DNA from: Sarcodiotheca gaudichaudii
Taxonomy: Eukaryota > Rhodophyta > Florideophyceae > Gigartinales > Solieriaceae
Direction of reading: 5' to 3'
DNA: 25,743 nucleotides
Assembly (NCBI GenBank): GCA_032355985.1
Contig: JAUKVZ010000021.1
Location: 1-25,743, forward strand
Both the position numbers and the translations under genes were made by a program. The notes under the pieces are model-generated. The model searched no databases and was not told the DNA's origin. It saw only the letters and a program-made list of their open reading frames with translations. This document shows positions 1 to 8,740 of this stretch, in pieces. Position 1 is the first letter of the stretch, and the number at the start of each line of letters is the position of its first letter.

Positions 1-77
1 TAACTACGTGTATTATGTTTGCTTACCATTCCATGAACGGTTTTAGGCACATTTTGTGAGATTTAGAATTTTTCCTG
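1..77. repeat. terminal redundancy (left copy) of a circular map
   Basis: These 77 bases are identical to 25667-25743. The copy lies inside the sdhC reading frame, and the frame runs from the right copy into base 78 without a break. This shows a circular molecule whose linear record overlaps itself, not a biological duplication. Unique length is about 25,666 bp. Confidence 0.95.
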
Positions 78-176
78 AGTGTCAGAAGTTTAAATATATC
101 GTCTTTACTCCTTTTAGTTTCCATGTTCATAATTTCTTTAATTATTACTAACATAACTATTAAATATGTTCATTAA
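1..176 (+). CDS. sdhC: succinate dehydrogenase cytochrome b560 subunit, 3' part (gene crosses the circle junction)
   Basis: Continuation of the sdhC frame that starts at 25429; codon 80 is split across the junction and codon 81 is bases 3-5. It holds the hallmark AYHSMNGFRHILWDL (about residues 87-101); H89 is the expected axial ligand of heme b, and the W before DL is a UGA codon. A final membrane helix (about residues 112-130) precedes the TAA at 174-176. The last 11 nt overlap the start of sdhB at 166, which suggests co-transcription and coupled expression of the two complex II genes. Confidence 0.92.
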
Positions 177-918
177 CACTGTAAATCACAAAATTTCTAT
201 TAAAAACTTTTCATCAGACCTACATAAATTCTTGAGAATATACAGATGGAGCCCAGTTTTAAATCAAAGCCCGTGATTCTCGATTTATCCTGTATCTTCT
301 AGTTCCTGTGGCCCTATGATTTTAGATGCCTTAATAAGAATTAAAGACACCCAAGATTCAACATTGACCTTTAGACGTTCTTGTCGCGAAGGAATTTGCG
401 GAAGCTGTTCTATGAACATAGACGGGGTTAATTCTCTCGCTTGTCTTAAACCATTGGAATTTAGTAAGAAGTTTACAACGATTTATCCTTTACCTCATAC
501 ATATGTAATAAAAGATTTGATCCCGGATTTATCTAATTTTTATGCACAATATAAATCAATCAAACCCTGGCTAATAAGTTCAAATAAATCATCAAAAAAA
601 GAGCATCTTCAATCAAAGATCGATCGTTTAGAGTTAGATGGCTTATATGAATGTATTTTATGCGCCTGTTGTTCTGCAAGTTGTCCTAGTTATTGATGGA
701 ACCACGATCAGTATTTAGGGCCCGCGGTCTTGCTACAAGCGTACAGATGAATAATCGATTCAAGGGATGATCATAAAAGTAGCAGATTATCCTTTCTGAA
801 CCATAAAATGCGGTTATTTAGATGTCACACTATAATGAATTGTAGTAAAGCGTGCCCAAAAGCCTTGAATCCTGGAAAAGCCATTTCATCTATAAAACTA
901 CAAGTAGCAAAACTTTAA
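166..918 (+). CDS. sdhB: succinate dehydrogenase iron-sulfur subunit
   Basis: Iron-sulfur subunit of complex II, passing electrons from the nucleus-encoded flavoprotein SdhA to the SdhC/SdhD quinone site. It is 250 aa from ATG 166, the only in-frame ATG ahead of the conserved IYRWSP motif. The [2Fe-2S] ligands sit in [12 protein letters not shown] (C73, C78, C81) and C93. The first cubane motif [12 protein letters not shown] covers about residues 163-174, and the last Cys set is in [19 protein letters not shown] near the C-terminus. UGA codons at 274, 703 and 757 encode Trp; a standard-code reading shows only 316-696. It overlaps sdhC by 11 nt. Trp after the CP motif (SYWWN) is the usual quinone-site Trp region. 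Length is normal for the family. Confidence 0.96.
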
Positions 919-924
919 AATACG

Positions 925-999
925 GGCGAAAGGTGGGGTTCGAACCCACAACCTTTAGATTCACAATCTACTGCTCTAACCTGTCGAGCTCCTTCCGCC
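925..999 (-). tRNA. trnH(gug): tRNA-His(GUG)
   Basis: The reverse complement folds as a cloverleaf: acceptor GGCGGAA/TTTCGCC, T arm GTGGG-TTCGAAC-CCCAC, and anticodon loop with GTG. The adjacent base 924 gives C73, typical of tRNA-His. It is a lone minus-strand gene between sdhB and trnG on the plus strand. Confidence 0.93.
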
Positions 1000-1000
1000 T

Positions 1001-1074
1001 GCGAAAATAACTCAATGTGGTAGAGTATAATCTTGCCAAGATTAAAGTTGGGGGTTCGAACCCCCTTTTTCGCT
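1001..1074 (+). tRNA. trnG(gcc): tRNA-Gly(GCC)
   Basis: Acceptor GCGAAAA/TTTTCGC, anticodon loop TTGCCAA flanked by an AATCT/AGATT stem, T arm GGGGG-TTCGAAC-CCCCT. It begins one base after trnH on the opposite strand and lies 26 nt before nad6. A second tRNA-Gly, with UCC, is at 3210. Confidence 0.94.
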
Positions 1075-1100
1075 TTGTAAATTCAACTAAACCAACCATT

Positions 1101-1706
1101 ATGACTGTTGACATCTTTTTATTTTACTCGTTTTCTGTATTTACTATTATTTCTTCTTTAATGGTCGTTAGTTTAGGCAATGCCGTCCATTCCGTCCTTT
1201 TTTTGATTCTCGTCTTTTTTAATGTTTCGGCGCTGCTCCTTTTGCTCGGGGCTGAGTTTCTTTCTCTTATGCTCATAATTGTTTACGTCGGGGCTATCGC
1301 AGTACTTTTTTTGTTCGTTGTAATGATGTTAAATATAAAATCCAGTGCTAGCGCTATTAATATCTTTTCACTTCTCCCTGTAGGCAGTTTAATCTTTTTT
1401 ATATTGATTATACAACTTTTCTATTCAACTTGTGAATTTAACTTAGTAAAAGTAAAAGAGTTATTACCTTGAACTTCTTGGAGTTCGGAAAATAACGTTA
1501 TTACAAACGTTGAAGTAATTGGAAAGGTTTTGTATACTCACTACGCCTTATTATTTTTGGTGTGTAGCTTAATTTTACTTATTGCTATGACCGGGGTTAT
1601 AGTTTTAACCATGCATCAGCGCAGTAACTCAAAGAAGCAAAGGATAAATTTTCAATTGTCCCGTTCCGCTGGGAATGTAATTAAGTTCGTCGCATTGCGT
1701 AAATAA
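1101..1706 (+). CDS. nad6: NADH dehydrogenase subunit 6
   Basis: Membrane-arm subunit of complex I, part of the proton-pumping core (NuoJ family). It is 201 aa from ATG 1101; an upstream open frame from 1017 lies inside trnG and is not coding. Five hydrophobic helices are expected. The conserved helix 3 region reads AEFLSLMLIIVYVGAIAVLF (about residues 52-71), where VYVGAIAVLFLFVVMML is the best-known motif of the family. One in-frame UGA (1470) encodes Trp. The stop TAA at 1704-1706 is 4 nt before trnL(uag). The tail after the last helix is basic (RSNSKKQR), as is common in algal ND6. Confidence 0.94.
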
Positions 1707-1710
1707 AATA

Positions 1711-1793
1711 ACGGGTATGGCGGAAGTTGGTAGACGTGTTAGGTTTAGATTCTAGTGAGTGAAATCGTGAGAGTTCAAGTCTCTCTGCCCGTA
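1711..1793 (+). tRNA. trnL(uag): tRNA-Leu(UAG)
   Basis: Class II tRNA with long variable arm: acceptor ACGGGTA/TGCCCGT, anticodon loop TTTAGAT (UAG), T arm GAGAG-TTCAAGT-CTCTC. The discriminator base A at 1793 is also the first base of the long palindrome that separates this transcript from cob. Confidence 0.94.
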
Positions 1794-1854
1794 TAACTTA
1801 GCAATTTTAATTGAACTGAAAAGTTTTTCAGTTCAATTAAAATTGCTAAGTTAT
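1793..1854. promoter_or_regulatory. 62-bp perfect palindrome between convergent transcription units
   Basis: Two 30-nt arms (1793-1822 and 1825-1854) are exact reverse complements with a 2-nt GT centre. The left arm starts on the discriminator base of trnL(uag) (+) and the right arm contains the cob stop codon (1851-1853, minus). The hairpin thus fills the whole space between two converging units, and works as a stem-loop on either strand. Likely roles are 3'-end formation, bidirectional termination, or replication initiation. A hairpin is known at the cob-trnL junction of red algal mtDNA; the function here is inferred. Confidence 0.85.
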
Positions 1855-2993
1855 TGAAAATCCAGCAGAAACTTTTCAACTTTTCCAAGTGATGGTAAGA
1901 CCACTAAAAAAAACAAGAAGTAGTAAATGCTGGCAATTTGGCCAATTAGCACGTAAGGCTCTTCTACTGGCATTCCGCCAATTCATCCTAAAATAAGACA
2001 GCAACTTACAATTGTTCAGTAGAAAAATCTATACATTGGTCTGAATCGCGAGCTACGCACTTCTGTACTATGAAGTCAAGGCAATAACGCAAGAATTACT
2101 ATGGAAGAAACCATTGCTATAACCCCTCCTAATTTGTGCGGTATGCTTCTTAAAATAGCGTAAAATGGCAAGAAGTATCATTCGGGAACTATGTGTGCTG
2201 GAGTTACCATAGGATTAGCTTCGATGTAATTATCTGGATGTCCTAAAACATTAGGTGAAAAATAAACGAATAGGGAAAAAAATAGAACAAACACTACCAA
2301 ACCTAAGAAATCTTTTATTATGAAATAAGGAAACATACTTATCTTGTCGACATTGGAGTCTATACCAAGTGGATTCCCTGAACCGTCTTGGTGTAAAACA
2401 GCTAGATGTACCAGTGAAGCTGCTGCAATCACAAACGGTAATAAATAATGTAAGCTAAAAAATCTGTTCAAGGTTGCGTTGTCTACCGAGAATCCTCCTC
2501 ATAACCATGCTACAACGGAATCTCCTACCAACGGAATTGCTGACACCAAGTTCGTAATGACTGTAGCCCCTCATAAACTCATTTGTCCTCATGGTAAAAC
2601 ATAACCAATAAAAGCAGTTAGAATCATAAGGAGAAGAATTACAACGCCTATAACTCAAACTCAATGACGTGGTTTAGTATAGGAACCAAAGTACAGCCCT
2701 CTAAATACGTGGAGATAAACAACAATGAAAAACATGGAAGCTCCATTAGCATGGATATAACGTAGAAGTCATCCATAGTTAACGTCGCGCATAATATGCT
2801 CGACACTTATAAAAGCTAAGTCTACGTGTGGGGTATAATGCATTGCTAAGAAGATTCCGGTCACTATCTGAATTACTAAACACATTGCAGATAAAAATCC
2901 AAAACTTCATGCATAATGTATGTTTATGGGAGTGGGATAATCAATGAGGTGATTATTTACAATTGAAATTAATGGACGCTTAAGAAGACGCAT
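1851..2993 (-). CDS. cob: apocytochrome b
   Basis: Heme-binding core subunit of complex III in the inner membrane. It is 380 aa from ATG at 2993 ([20 protein letters not shown]). Heme-ligand regions are visible: LAMHYTPH and [11 protein letters not shown] in the N-terminal half, [10 protein letters not shown] and [17 protein letters not shown] in the second. The quinol-site motif PEWYF follows APAHIV-type sequence (here [20 protein letters not shown]). Many Trp are UGA, so standard code shows only fragments. It ends [14 protein letters not shown], with the stop TAA embedded in the palindrome. No intron. It is the last gene of the long minus-strand unit and lies 39 nt downstream of trnL(uaa). 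Confidence 0.97.
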
Positions 2994-3032
2994 AGAAAGA
3001 TAATTTTTAGTTAAATTTTTGAAAAAACAAAG

Positions 3033-3118
3033 TACTCGCTACTGGATTCGAACCAGTAACTCTTTTAAATGAGAACGGATTTTAAATCCATCGTGTTTAC
3101 CGCTTTCACCAAGCGAGC
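3033..3118 (-). tRNA. trnL(uaa): tRNA-Leu(UAA)
   Basis: Class II cloverleaf on the minus strand: acceptor GCTCGCT/AGCGAGT (with G-U at 1:72), anticodon stem ATGGA/TCCGT around loop TTTAAAA (UAA), long variable arm, T arm ACTGG-TTCGAAT-CCAGT. Confidence 0.93.
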
Positions 3119-3131
3119 TTGAAGATTATTT

Positions 3132-3205
3132 CTGGTGCAAAAGGACTCGAACCTTCAAATGATGGCATCAAAAGCCAATGCCTTACCTAGTTTGGCTACA
3201 CACCA
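3132..3205 (-). tRNA. trnQ(uug): tRNA-Gln(UUG)
   Basis: Acceptor TGGTGTG/TGCACCA, D stem GCC/GGC, anticodon loop TTTTGAT (UUG), T arm GAAGG-TTCGAGT-CCTTT. The first anticodon-stem pair (27:43) is a U-U mismatch; the rest of the fold is regular. Confidence 0.92.
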
Positions 3206-3209
3206 CCCA

Positions 3210-3282
3210 AGCGAGTAGCGGGACTCGAACCCGCAGATTTTAGCTTGGAAAGCTACTGAAGCTACCATTTTTCTATACTCGC
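3210..3282 (-). tRNA. trnG(ucc): tRNA-Gly(UCC)
   Basis: Acceptor GCGAGTA/TACTCGC, anticodon loop TTTCCAA (UCC), T arm GCGGG-TTCGAGT-CCCGC. Pair 27:43 is G-A. With trnG(gcc) it covers all four Gly codons. It lies 14 nt downstream of atp4. Confidence 0.93.
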
Positions 3283-3296
3283 ACGAAAGTTATTGA

Positions 3297-3839
3297 TTAA
3301 ATATTCCTCACGTACTCCCTTAGATTTATACTATATTTACACGAGAAAAGGGAAATTTTAAGTTTGTGGGTACAAAAGTTGTTTATCGCCACAATTTTAG
3401 ATAATTTCTTTGATATAATTAAAGGTAGTATTTTAATGGTGCGTTCTTCTAGATGTCTTATGAGTAAAAAACTTTGGGGATAGGTTTTTTCCGAATTTTT
3501 TGTTAAATGTTTAGGTAGGCTTTTTATTAAAACAGTATTTAAGTTAGAAAAATGCTTCTCTAAGGATTTGAAATCTGTAGCAATACTGTGAGGTGATTTT
3601 TTTGAACTAGCACCGTACATTATTATTTTAATTAACTGATTAAAAGAATTATTTAACGAAGTTTTTGATTTTAGTGAAGTTTCTGCTAAACCACTGTAAA
3701 CTACCTCTTTGAAATGATTGAAGACTATTCAACAAAAAGTACTGAAGCAGATAAGAATAAGGATTTCTTCATTTAACAAAATAACGTTTTTGTAAACCAA
3801 GACAAAAGAAAGTAAACCAATAACACTTGAATTTAACAC
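3297..3839 (-). CDS. atp4: ATP synthase F0 subunit b (ymf39)
   Basis: Peripheral-stalk subunit of mitochondrial ATP synthase, anchored in the inner membrane. It is 180 aa if GTG 3839 starts it; the frame is open only back to 3848 and holds no ATG before residue 75, so GTG, or one of two ATT codons at 3845 or 3848, must be used. Two hydrophobic segments near the N-terminus (about residues 4-16 and 25-42) flank LLNEE, a motif I associate with algal and plant ymf39. A UGA at about residue 36 encodes Trp. The remainder is a lysine-rich hydrophilic stalk. The frame begins just after the cox3 stop (3853), so the two are surely co-transcribed. Assignment rests on position, length, topology and that motif. 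Confidence 0.8.
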
Positions 3840-3852
3840 TTTAATAATTTAT

Positions 3853-4671
3853 TTAAGAACCGCCTCATCAATACATAGAGACAAACAAAAAAAGTCAGAC
3901 TACATCCACAAAATGTCAATACCAAGCAGCTGATTCAAAACCAAAATGATGCTCTTGTGTAAGTTGATATTGAAGCAATCTAATCAAACAAATAGTTAAT
4001 GATATCGTTCCGATAATGACATGAAAACCATGAAAACCTGTTACCATGTAAAATGTGGAACCATAAATACCATCTGAAAGTCTAAAATCAGCTGTGTTAT
4101 ATTCATACGCTTGAAAAAACGTAAAGACAACGGCTAAGATTACAGTAATGAATAAACTAAAAATTGCTTGGGTTCGTGATTTCGAAACAATTGCATGATG
4201 ACATCAAGTTACGGTACAGCCTGAAAGTAAGAGAATGAGTGTATTTAAGAATGGAATTTCTCAGGGGTTTAAAACATTGATACCTTTAGGTGGTCAAATG
4301 GAACCAATTTCTATTGCTGGGGATAGGCTACTGTGAAAAAAGGCTCAAAAGAATGCAAAGAAAAAAAGTATTTCCGATACAATGAATAACATTACACCAA
4401 AACGCAAACCTTGTTGCACAACTCCTGTATGGTGACCTTCAAAAACGGATTCTCTTACGACGTCACGTCACCACACAAACATTACTAATAGAAGCAGGCA
4501 AAAACTCGCTAAAAATATATACGTACCGTTCACGTATGCATGCATATACATGACTCCACCTACAGCACAAGAAAAAGAAGCTAGAGAGGCTACGAATGGT
4601 CACGGACTCGGATCCACAAGATGAAAGGGATGTCTCTGAATCGACTTGGAAATTTGAGATAAAGGAATCAT
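3853..4671 (-). CDS. cox3: cytochrome c oxidase subunit 3
   Basis: Core subunit of complex IV. It is 272 aa from ATG 4671 ([20 protein letters not shown]), with seven membrane helices. Diagnostic stretches include [63 protein letters not shown] and the C-terminal [20 protein letters not shown]. Most Trp codons are UGA. The stop TAA at 3853-3855 is immediately followed by the atp4 frame. Upstream only 3 nt separate its ATG from the stop of the small TatA-like ORF at 4675-4797. Confidence 0.97.
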
Positions 4672-4674
4672 TTT

Positions 4675-4797
4675 TTATTTTTTTTCGAAAAATTGTGTAA
4701 CTATTTTATAAATTCTCTTCATAGTCAAAGGCTTAACACAAAACAGGATTGAAAAAATGACTGCTAACAAAAATAATTGGATTAAGCTAATTTTCAC
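4675..4797 (-). CDS. 40-aa TatA-like ORF filling the cox2-cox3 spacer
   Basis: Not a routinely annotated gene. After the cox2 stop come two codons, then GTG 4797 opens a 40-codon frame ending in TAA at 4675-4677, 3 nt before the cox3 ATG; all three frames are in phase. The product has one hydrophobic helix (about residues 3-21, ISLIQLFLLAVIFSILFCV), a KP turn, and a basic amphipathic segment with KRIYKIVTQFFEKK at the C-terminus. This is the TatA layout: short N-terminal helix with Q at its start, F plus small residue at the hinge (usually FG, here FC), Pro, then amphipathic helix. TatC is encoded elsewhere in this genome (13530-14291), which makes a partner plausible. The start is GTG, there are no Trp codons, and short AT-rich frames can arise by chance, so this is a hypothesis. 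Confidence 0.5.
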   Translation of the reverse strand: MKISLIQLFLLAVIFSILFCVKPLTMKRIYKIVTQFFEKK

Positions 4798-4803
4798 ATT
4801 AAG

Positions 4804-5572
4804 TTATTCACTTAGTTTATTAGAGAGCCAAGAAATATAATTAGGTAGTGATACTGCTTCAACTACAATTGGCATAAAACCATGATTAATTCCACAAATT
4901 TCACTGCATTGCCCATAGTAAATGCCTTCTCGTTTTACGAACAATGATGTTTGATTAAGTCGGCCTGGTATGGCATCACATTTTATTCCGAGTGATGGAA
5001 TAGCTCAGCTATGTAAAACATCTGCTGCAGTGACGATGACACGAATATGCGTATTAATTGGAATAACCATTCTGTTGTCAACTTCTAATAGTCGTAATTG
5101 GCCTAGCTCTAAATCCTCTTCTGGAATCATGTAACTGTCGTAAACAACAGATTCATTGTTTTCATTTGTGTAATCTGAGTATTCATAACCTCAATATCAT
5201 TGATGACCTAATGTTTTTATTGTAATTGCAGGTGAAATAATCTCGTCCATCGCATATAAGAGAGAAAAAGATGGGATTGCGATTATTAGAAGTATGAGTG
5301 CTGGTGTAATTGTCCAAACCATTTCGATTAAAGTTCCGTGAGTTAACGTCGAAGGAGTAGGATTTTGGTTTTGATCAAAGTGTCAAAGCGTACGGAATAA
5401 CATCCAAGAAACAAATACAGAAATGACGCATATGAAGAACATTAGGTCATGATGTAAGTTGATAATTCCTTCCATAATAGGTGTTGCTGGATCTTGAAAG
5501 CCTACTTGTCATGTTTCTGCGAAATCTGCAGCCAATGTATTAAGAGGGAGAAAAAGAAAGAACAATTTGTTA

Positions 5573-5583
<11 letters not shown>
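4804..5583 (-). CDS. cox2: cytochrome c oxidase subunit 2
   Basis: CuA-bearing subunit of complex IV that accepts electrons from cytochrome c. From ATG 5583 it is 259 aa; an in-frame ATG at 5595 would add MKQP. A hydrophobic leader ([20 protein letters not shown]) precedes the mature-type start [20 protein letters not shown]. Two membrane helices follow, then the intermembrane domain with HQWYWGYEYSD and the CuA site in [12 protein letters not shown] with its Glu ligand in between. It ends SWLSNKLSE. The start overlaps the end of cox1 by 11 nt (23 nt from 5595), which is why I prefer the inner ATG. UGA encodes Trp in several places. The gene is whole, unlike split cox2 in some algae. Confidence 0.95.
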
Positions 5584-7174
<1,591 letters not shown>

Positions 7175-7216
7175 ATTAATTGAGTTTGTTTTCGACTTTA
7201 TTAATCTAGTTTTAAT

Positions 7217-7288
7217 CGAGAGAGGCGGGACTCGAACCCGCAAATTTTAGTGCGACAGACTAACACTTAACCTTTAAGTTTCTCCCCC
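7217..7288 (-). tRNA. trnD(guc): tRNA-Asp(GUC)
   Basis: Acceptor GGGGGAG/CTCTCTC with two G-U pairs, anticodon stem TTAGT/ACTAA around loop CTGTCGC (GUC), T arm GCGGG-TTCGAGT-CCCGC, discriminator G73 as expected for Asp. It lies between rpl16 and cox1. Confidence 0.93.
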
Positions 7289-7321
7289 TTTTCATTGATA
7301 ATGTTTAGTTTTCAGCTATAA

Positions 7322-7744
7322 TTATTTTCCAACAACAATCATCCGGAATGAAATCTGAGTAGTTAAAAAACAAAGAATTCTGTAAACTTGTTGTCTTGAG
7401 ATTCCTTCAAATTCCAAAATGATATCCCCTGGTCGTAAGAAAACGGTTTTGTCGTGTATCATACCTTTACCTTTACCCATTCGAGATTCAGAATTTAGTT
7501 TGGTAATGGTCATATTTAAACTTTTCATGAATCAAAGTTTTGTAATTTTCTTATTATTAGTTAACTTCTTAAGAAGCTTTAGTAGATTTCTTTTCAATGA
7601 GTGTATTTGGGTTCCTGTTAGTTGGTTAAAAGAAAGGACTTTAATACCCAATCGGCCTAAGCTGAGTGTGTGATTAGGTTGTTTGTTTTTTGTGGAATAG
7701 GAATTGTGAGTTTTTTTGTCCAGCATTTTAGTTTTGAATTTCAT
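7322..7744 (-). CDS. rpl16: ribosomal protein L16 (uL16m)
   Basis: Large-subunit ribosomal protein placed near the tRNA elbow and peptidyl-transferase centre. It is 140 aa from ATG 7744 (MKFKTKMLDKKTHNSYS); an ATG at 7768 would add eight residues and more overlap with rps3. The N-terminal half has LGRLGIKVL, matching the family's FG..GL region. A UGA (Trp) at 7529-7531 links the two halves. Then ESRMGKGKG, the L16 signature, lies at about residues 88-96, followed by the G-D-I-I-L-E-F-E-G stretch. It overlaps the end of rps3 by 17 nt, the usual rps3-rpl16 arrangement inherited from bacterial S10 operons. TAA at 7322-7324; trnD lies 33 nt downstream. Confidence 0.92.
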
Positions 7745-8417
7745 AGAATAATCAAATCTGAAGTCCACATATTCCTAGTTTTGAGTGAATATTTGTATTT
7801 AAGTATTCTATGGAACTTTTAATACGTGTTAATGGTAAGGTTCCAATTTTACATTCAATTTTTTTTGACATTGGGGTTTTTGAGTTATTGAAACGACCAG
7901 ATATTTGAATTTTAAAACCTTTAAGTCTTAAATCTAAAACTCCAAATTTAAAGTAAGATATTTTATTTGAATTCATTTCGGATTCAAGAAGTTCGCATAA
8001 ATTTCAAGTTATTTTTTTGGGTGAAATATTTTTTTCCATAAGGTGAGACACGTAATGTGAAAGTAGTATTGTTGTTGAAGTTTTTTGAAGTTTTAAGTGA
8101 GGGCAGATAATTACATATAAAGGAAATCATTGATTAATGATTTTAGACGCTTTTTTGAAAAGGGTTTGGACAGTAACATCTTTTAAGTGAGAATAATAAA
8201 CACTCAAAAGAATTTTATCTTTAAAGAATTCTCATCTTTGAAATTCAAGTAAAACAAAATTTAGAGAAAGATATTCACACAAATGTCTTTTTACTTCGAG
8301 GTATTTATGTATGAGAAGGAAATAACTGGAGTATGATTTGCCATAAAATTGTAGGGTAAAATTTCAAACTTGCGTTGTTCCAAGCCTAAAACTTATTGGG
8401 TTTATTTTCTGTGCCAT
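7728..8417 (-). CDS. rps3: ribosomal protein S3 (uS3m)
   Basis: Small-subunit ribosomal protein near the mRNA entry channel. It is 229 aa from ATG 8417. The N-terminus MAQKINPISFRLGTTQVWNF is the classic S3 opening (G-Q-K-x-N-P...R-L-G), and the C-terminal domain has GFKIQISGRFNNSK, the most conserved motif, followed by G-T-L-P-L-T-R-I-K-S-S-I-E-Y and GICGLQIWLFYE. The middle is AT-rich and poorly conserved. UGA encodes Trp at several places, including the one at 7752-7754. It starts 8 nt after the rnl 3' end and overlaps rpl16 by 17 nt. Confidence 0.93.
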
Positions 8418-8425
8418 TGATTTTT

Positions 8426-8703
8426 GGTTAAATTAGATTAAAGTCTTTATTGAATAATTTCGTATCTGTTTTGTATTGTTTATTACTAAATTGCCAATCA
8501 GACCGATCAACCTAATTATTCTTTTAGGGTTTTCTTGAAAAATGAAAAATAGTTTTAGTACTTTTGATTCTTTCAGTACATAAATACAAATCAACGTAGC
8601 TATCTGACAATGCCGAAGGCTCGACAATCAAGTTACTAGTGGTTGAAACATTTCGGTCCTCTCGTACTAGAAATAAATTTTCTTTTTTTCGGTACTCACA
8701 GTA

Positions 8704-8740
<37 letters not shown>

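Noticed and set aside
316-696. sdhB, cob, cox1, nad1, nad5 and others appear as short broken frames, as if pseudogenes
   Set aside because: All the breaks are UGA codons at conserved Trp positions; with UGA = Trp and the tRNA-Trp(UCA) the genes are intact.
1017-1100. Upstream extension of nad6
   Set aside because: It lies inside trnG(gcc) and lacks similarity to ND6; ATG 1101 gives a normal N-terminus.
7419-7673. 84-aa plus-strand frame
   Set aside because: Antisense to rpl16, whose signature motifs are on the minus strand.
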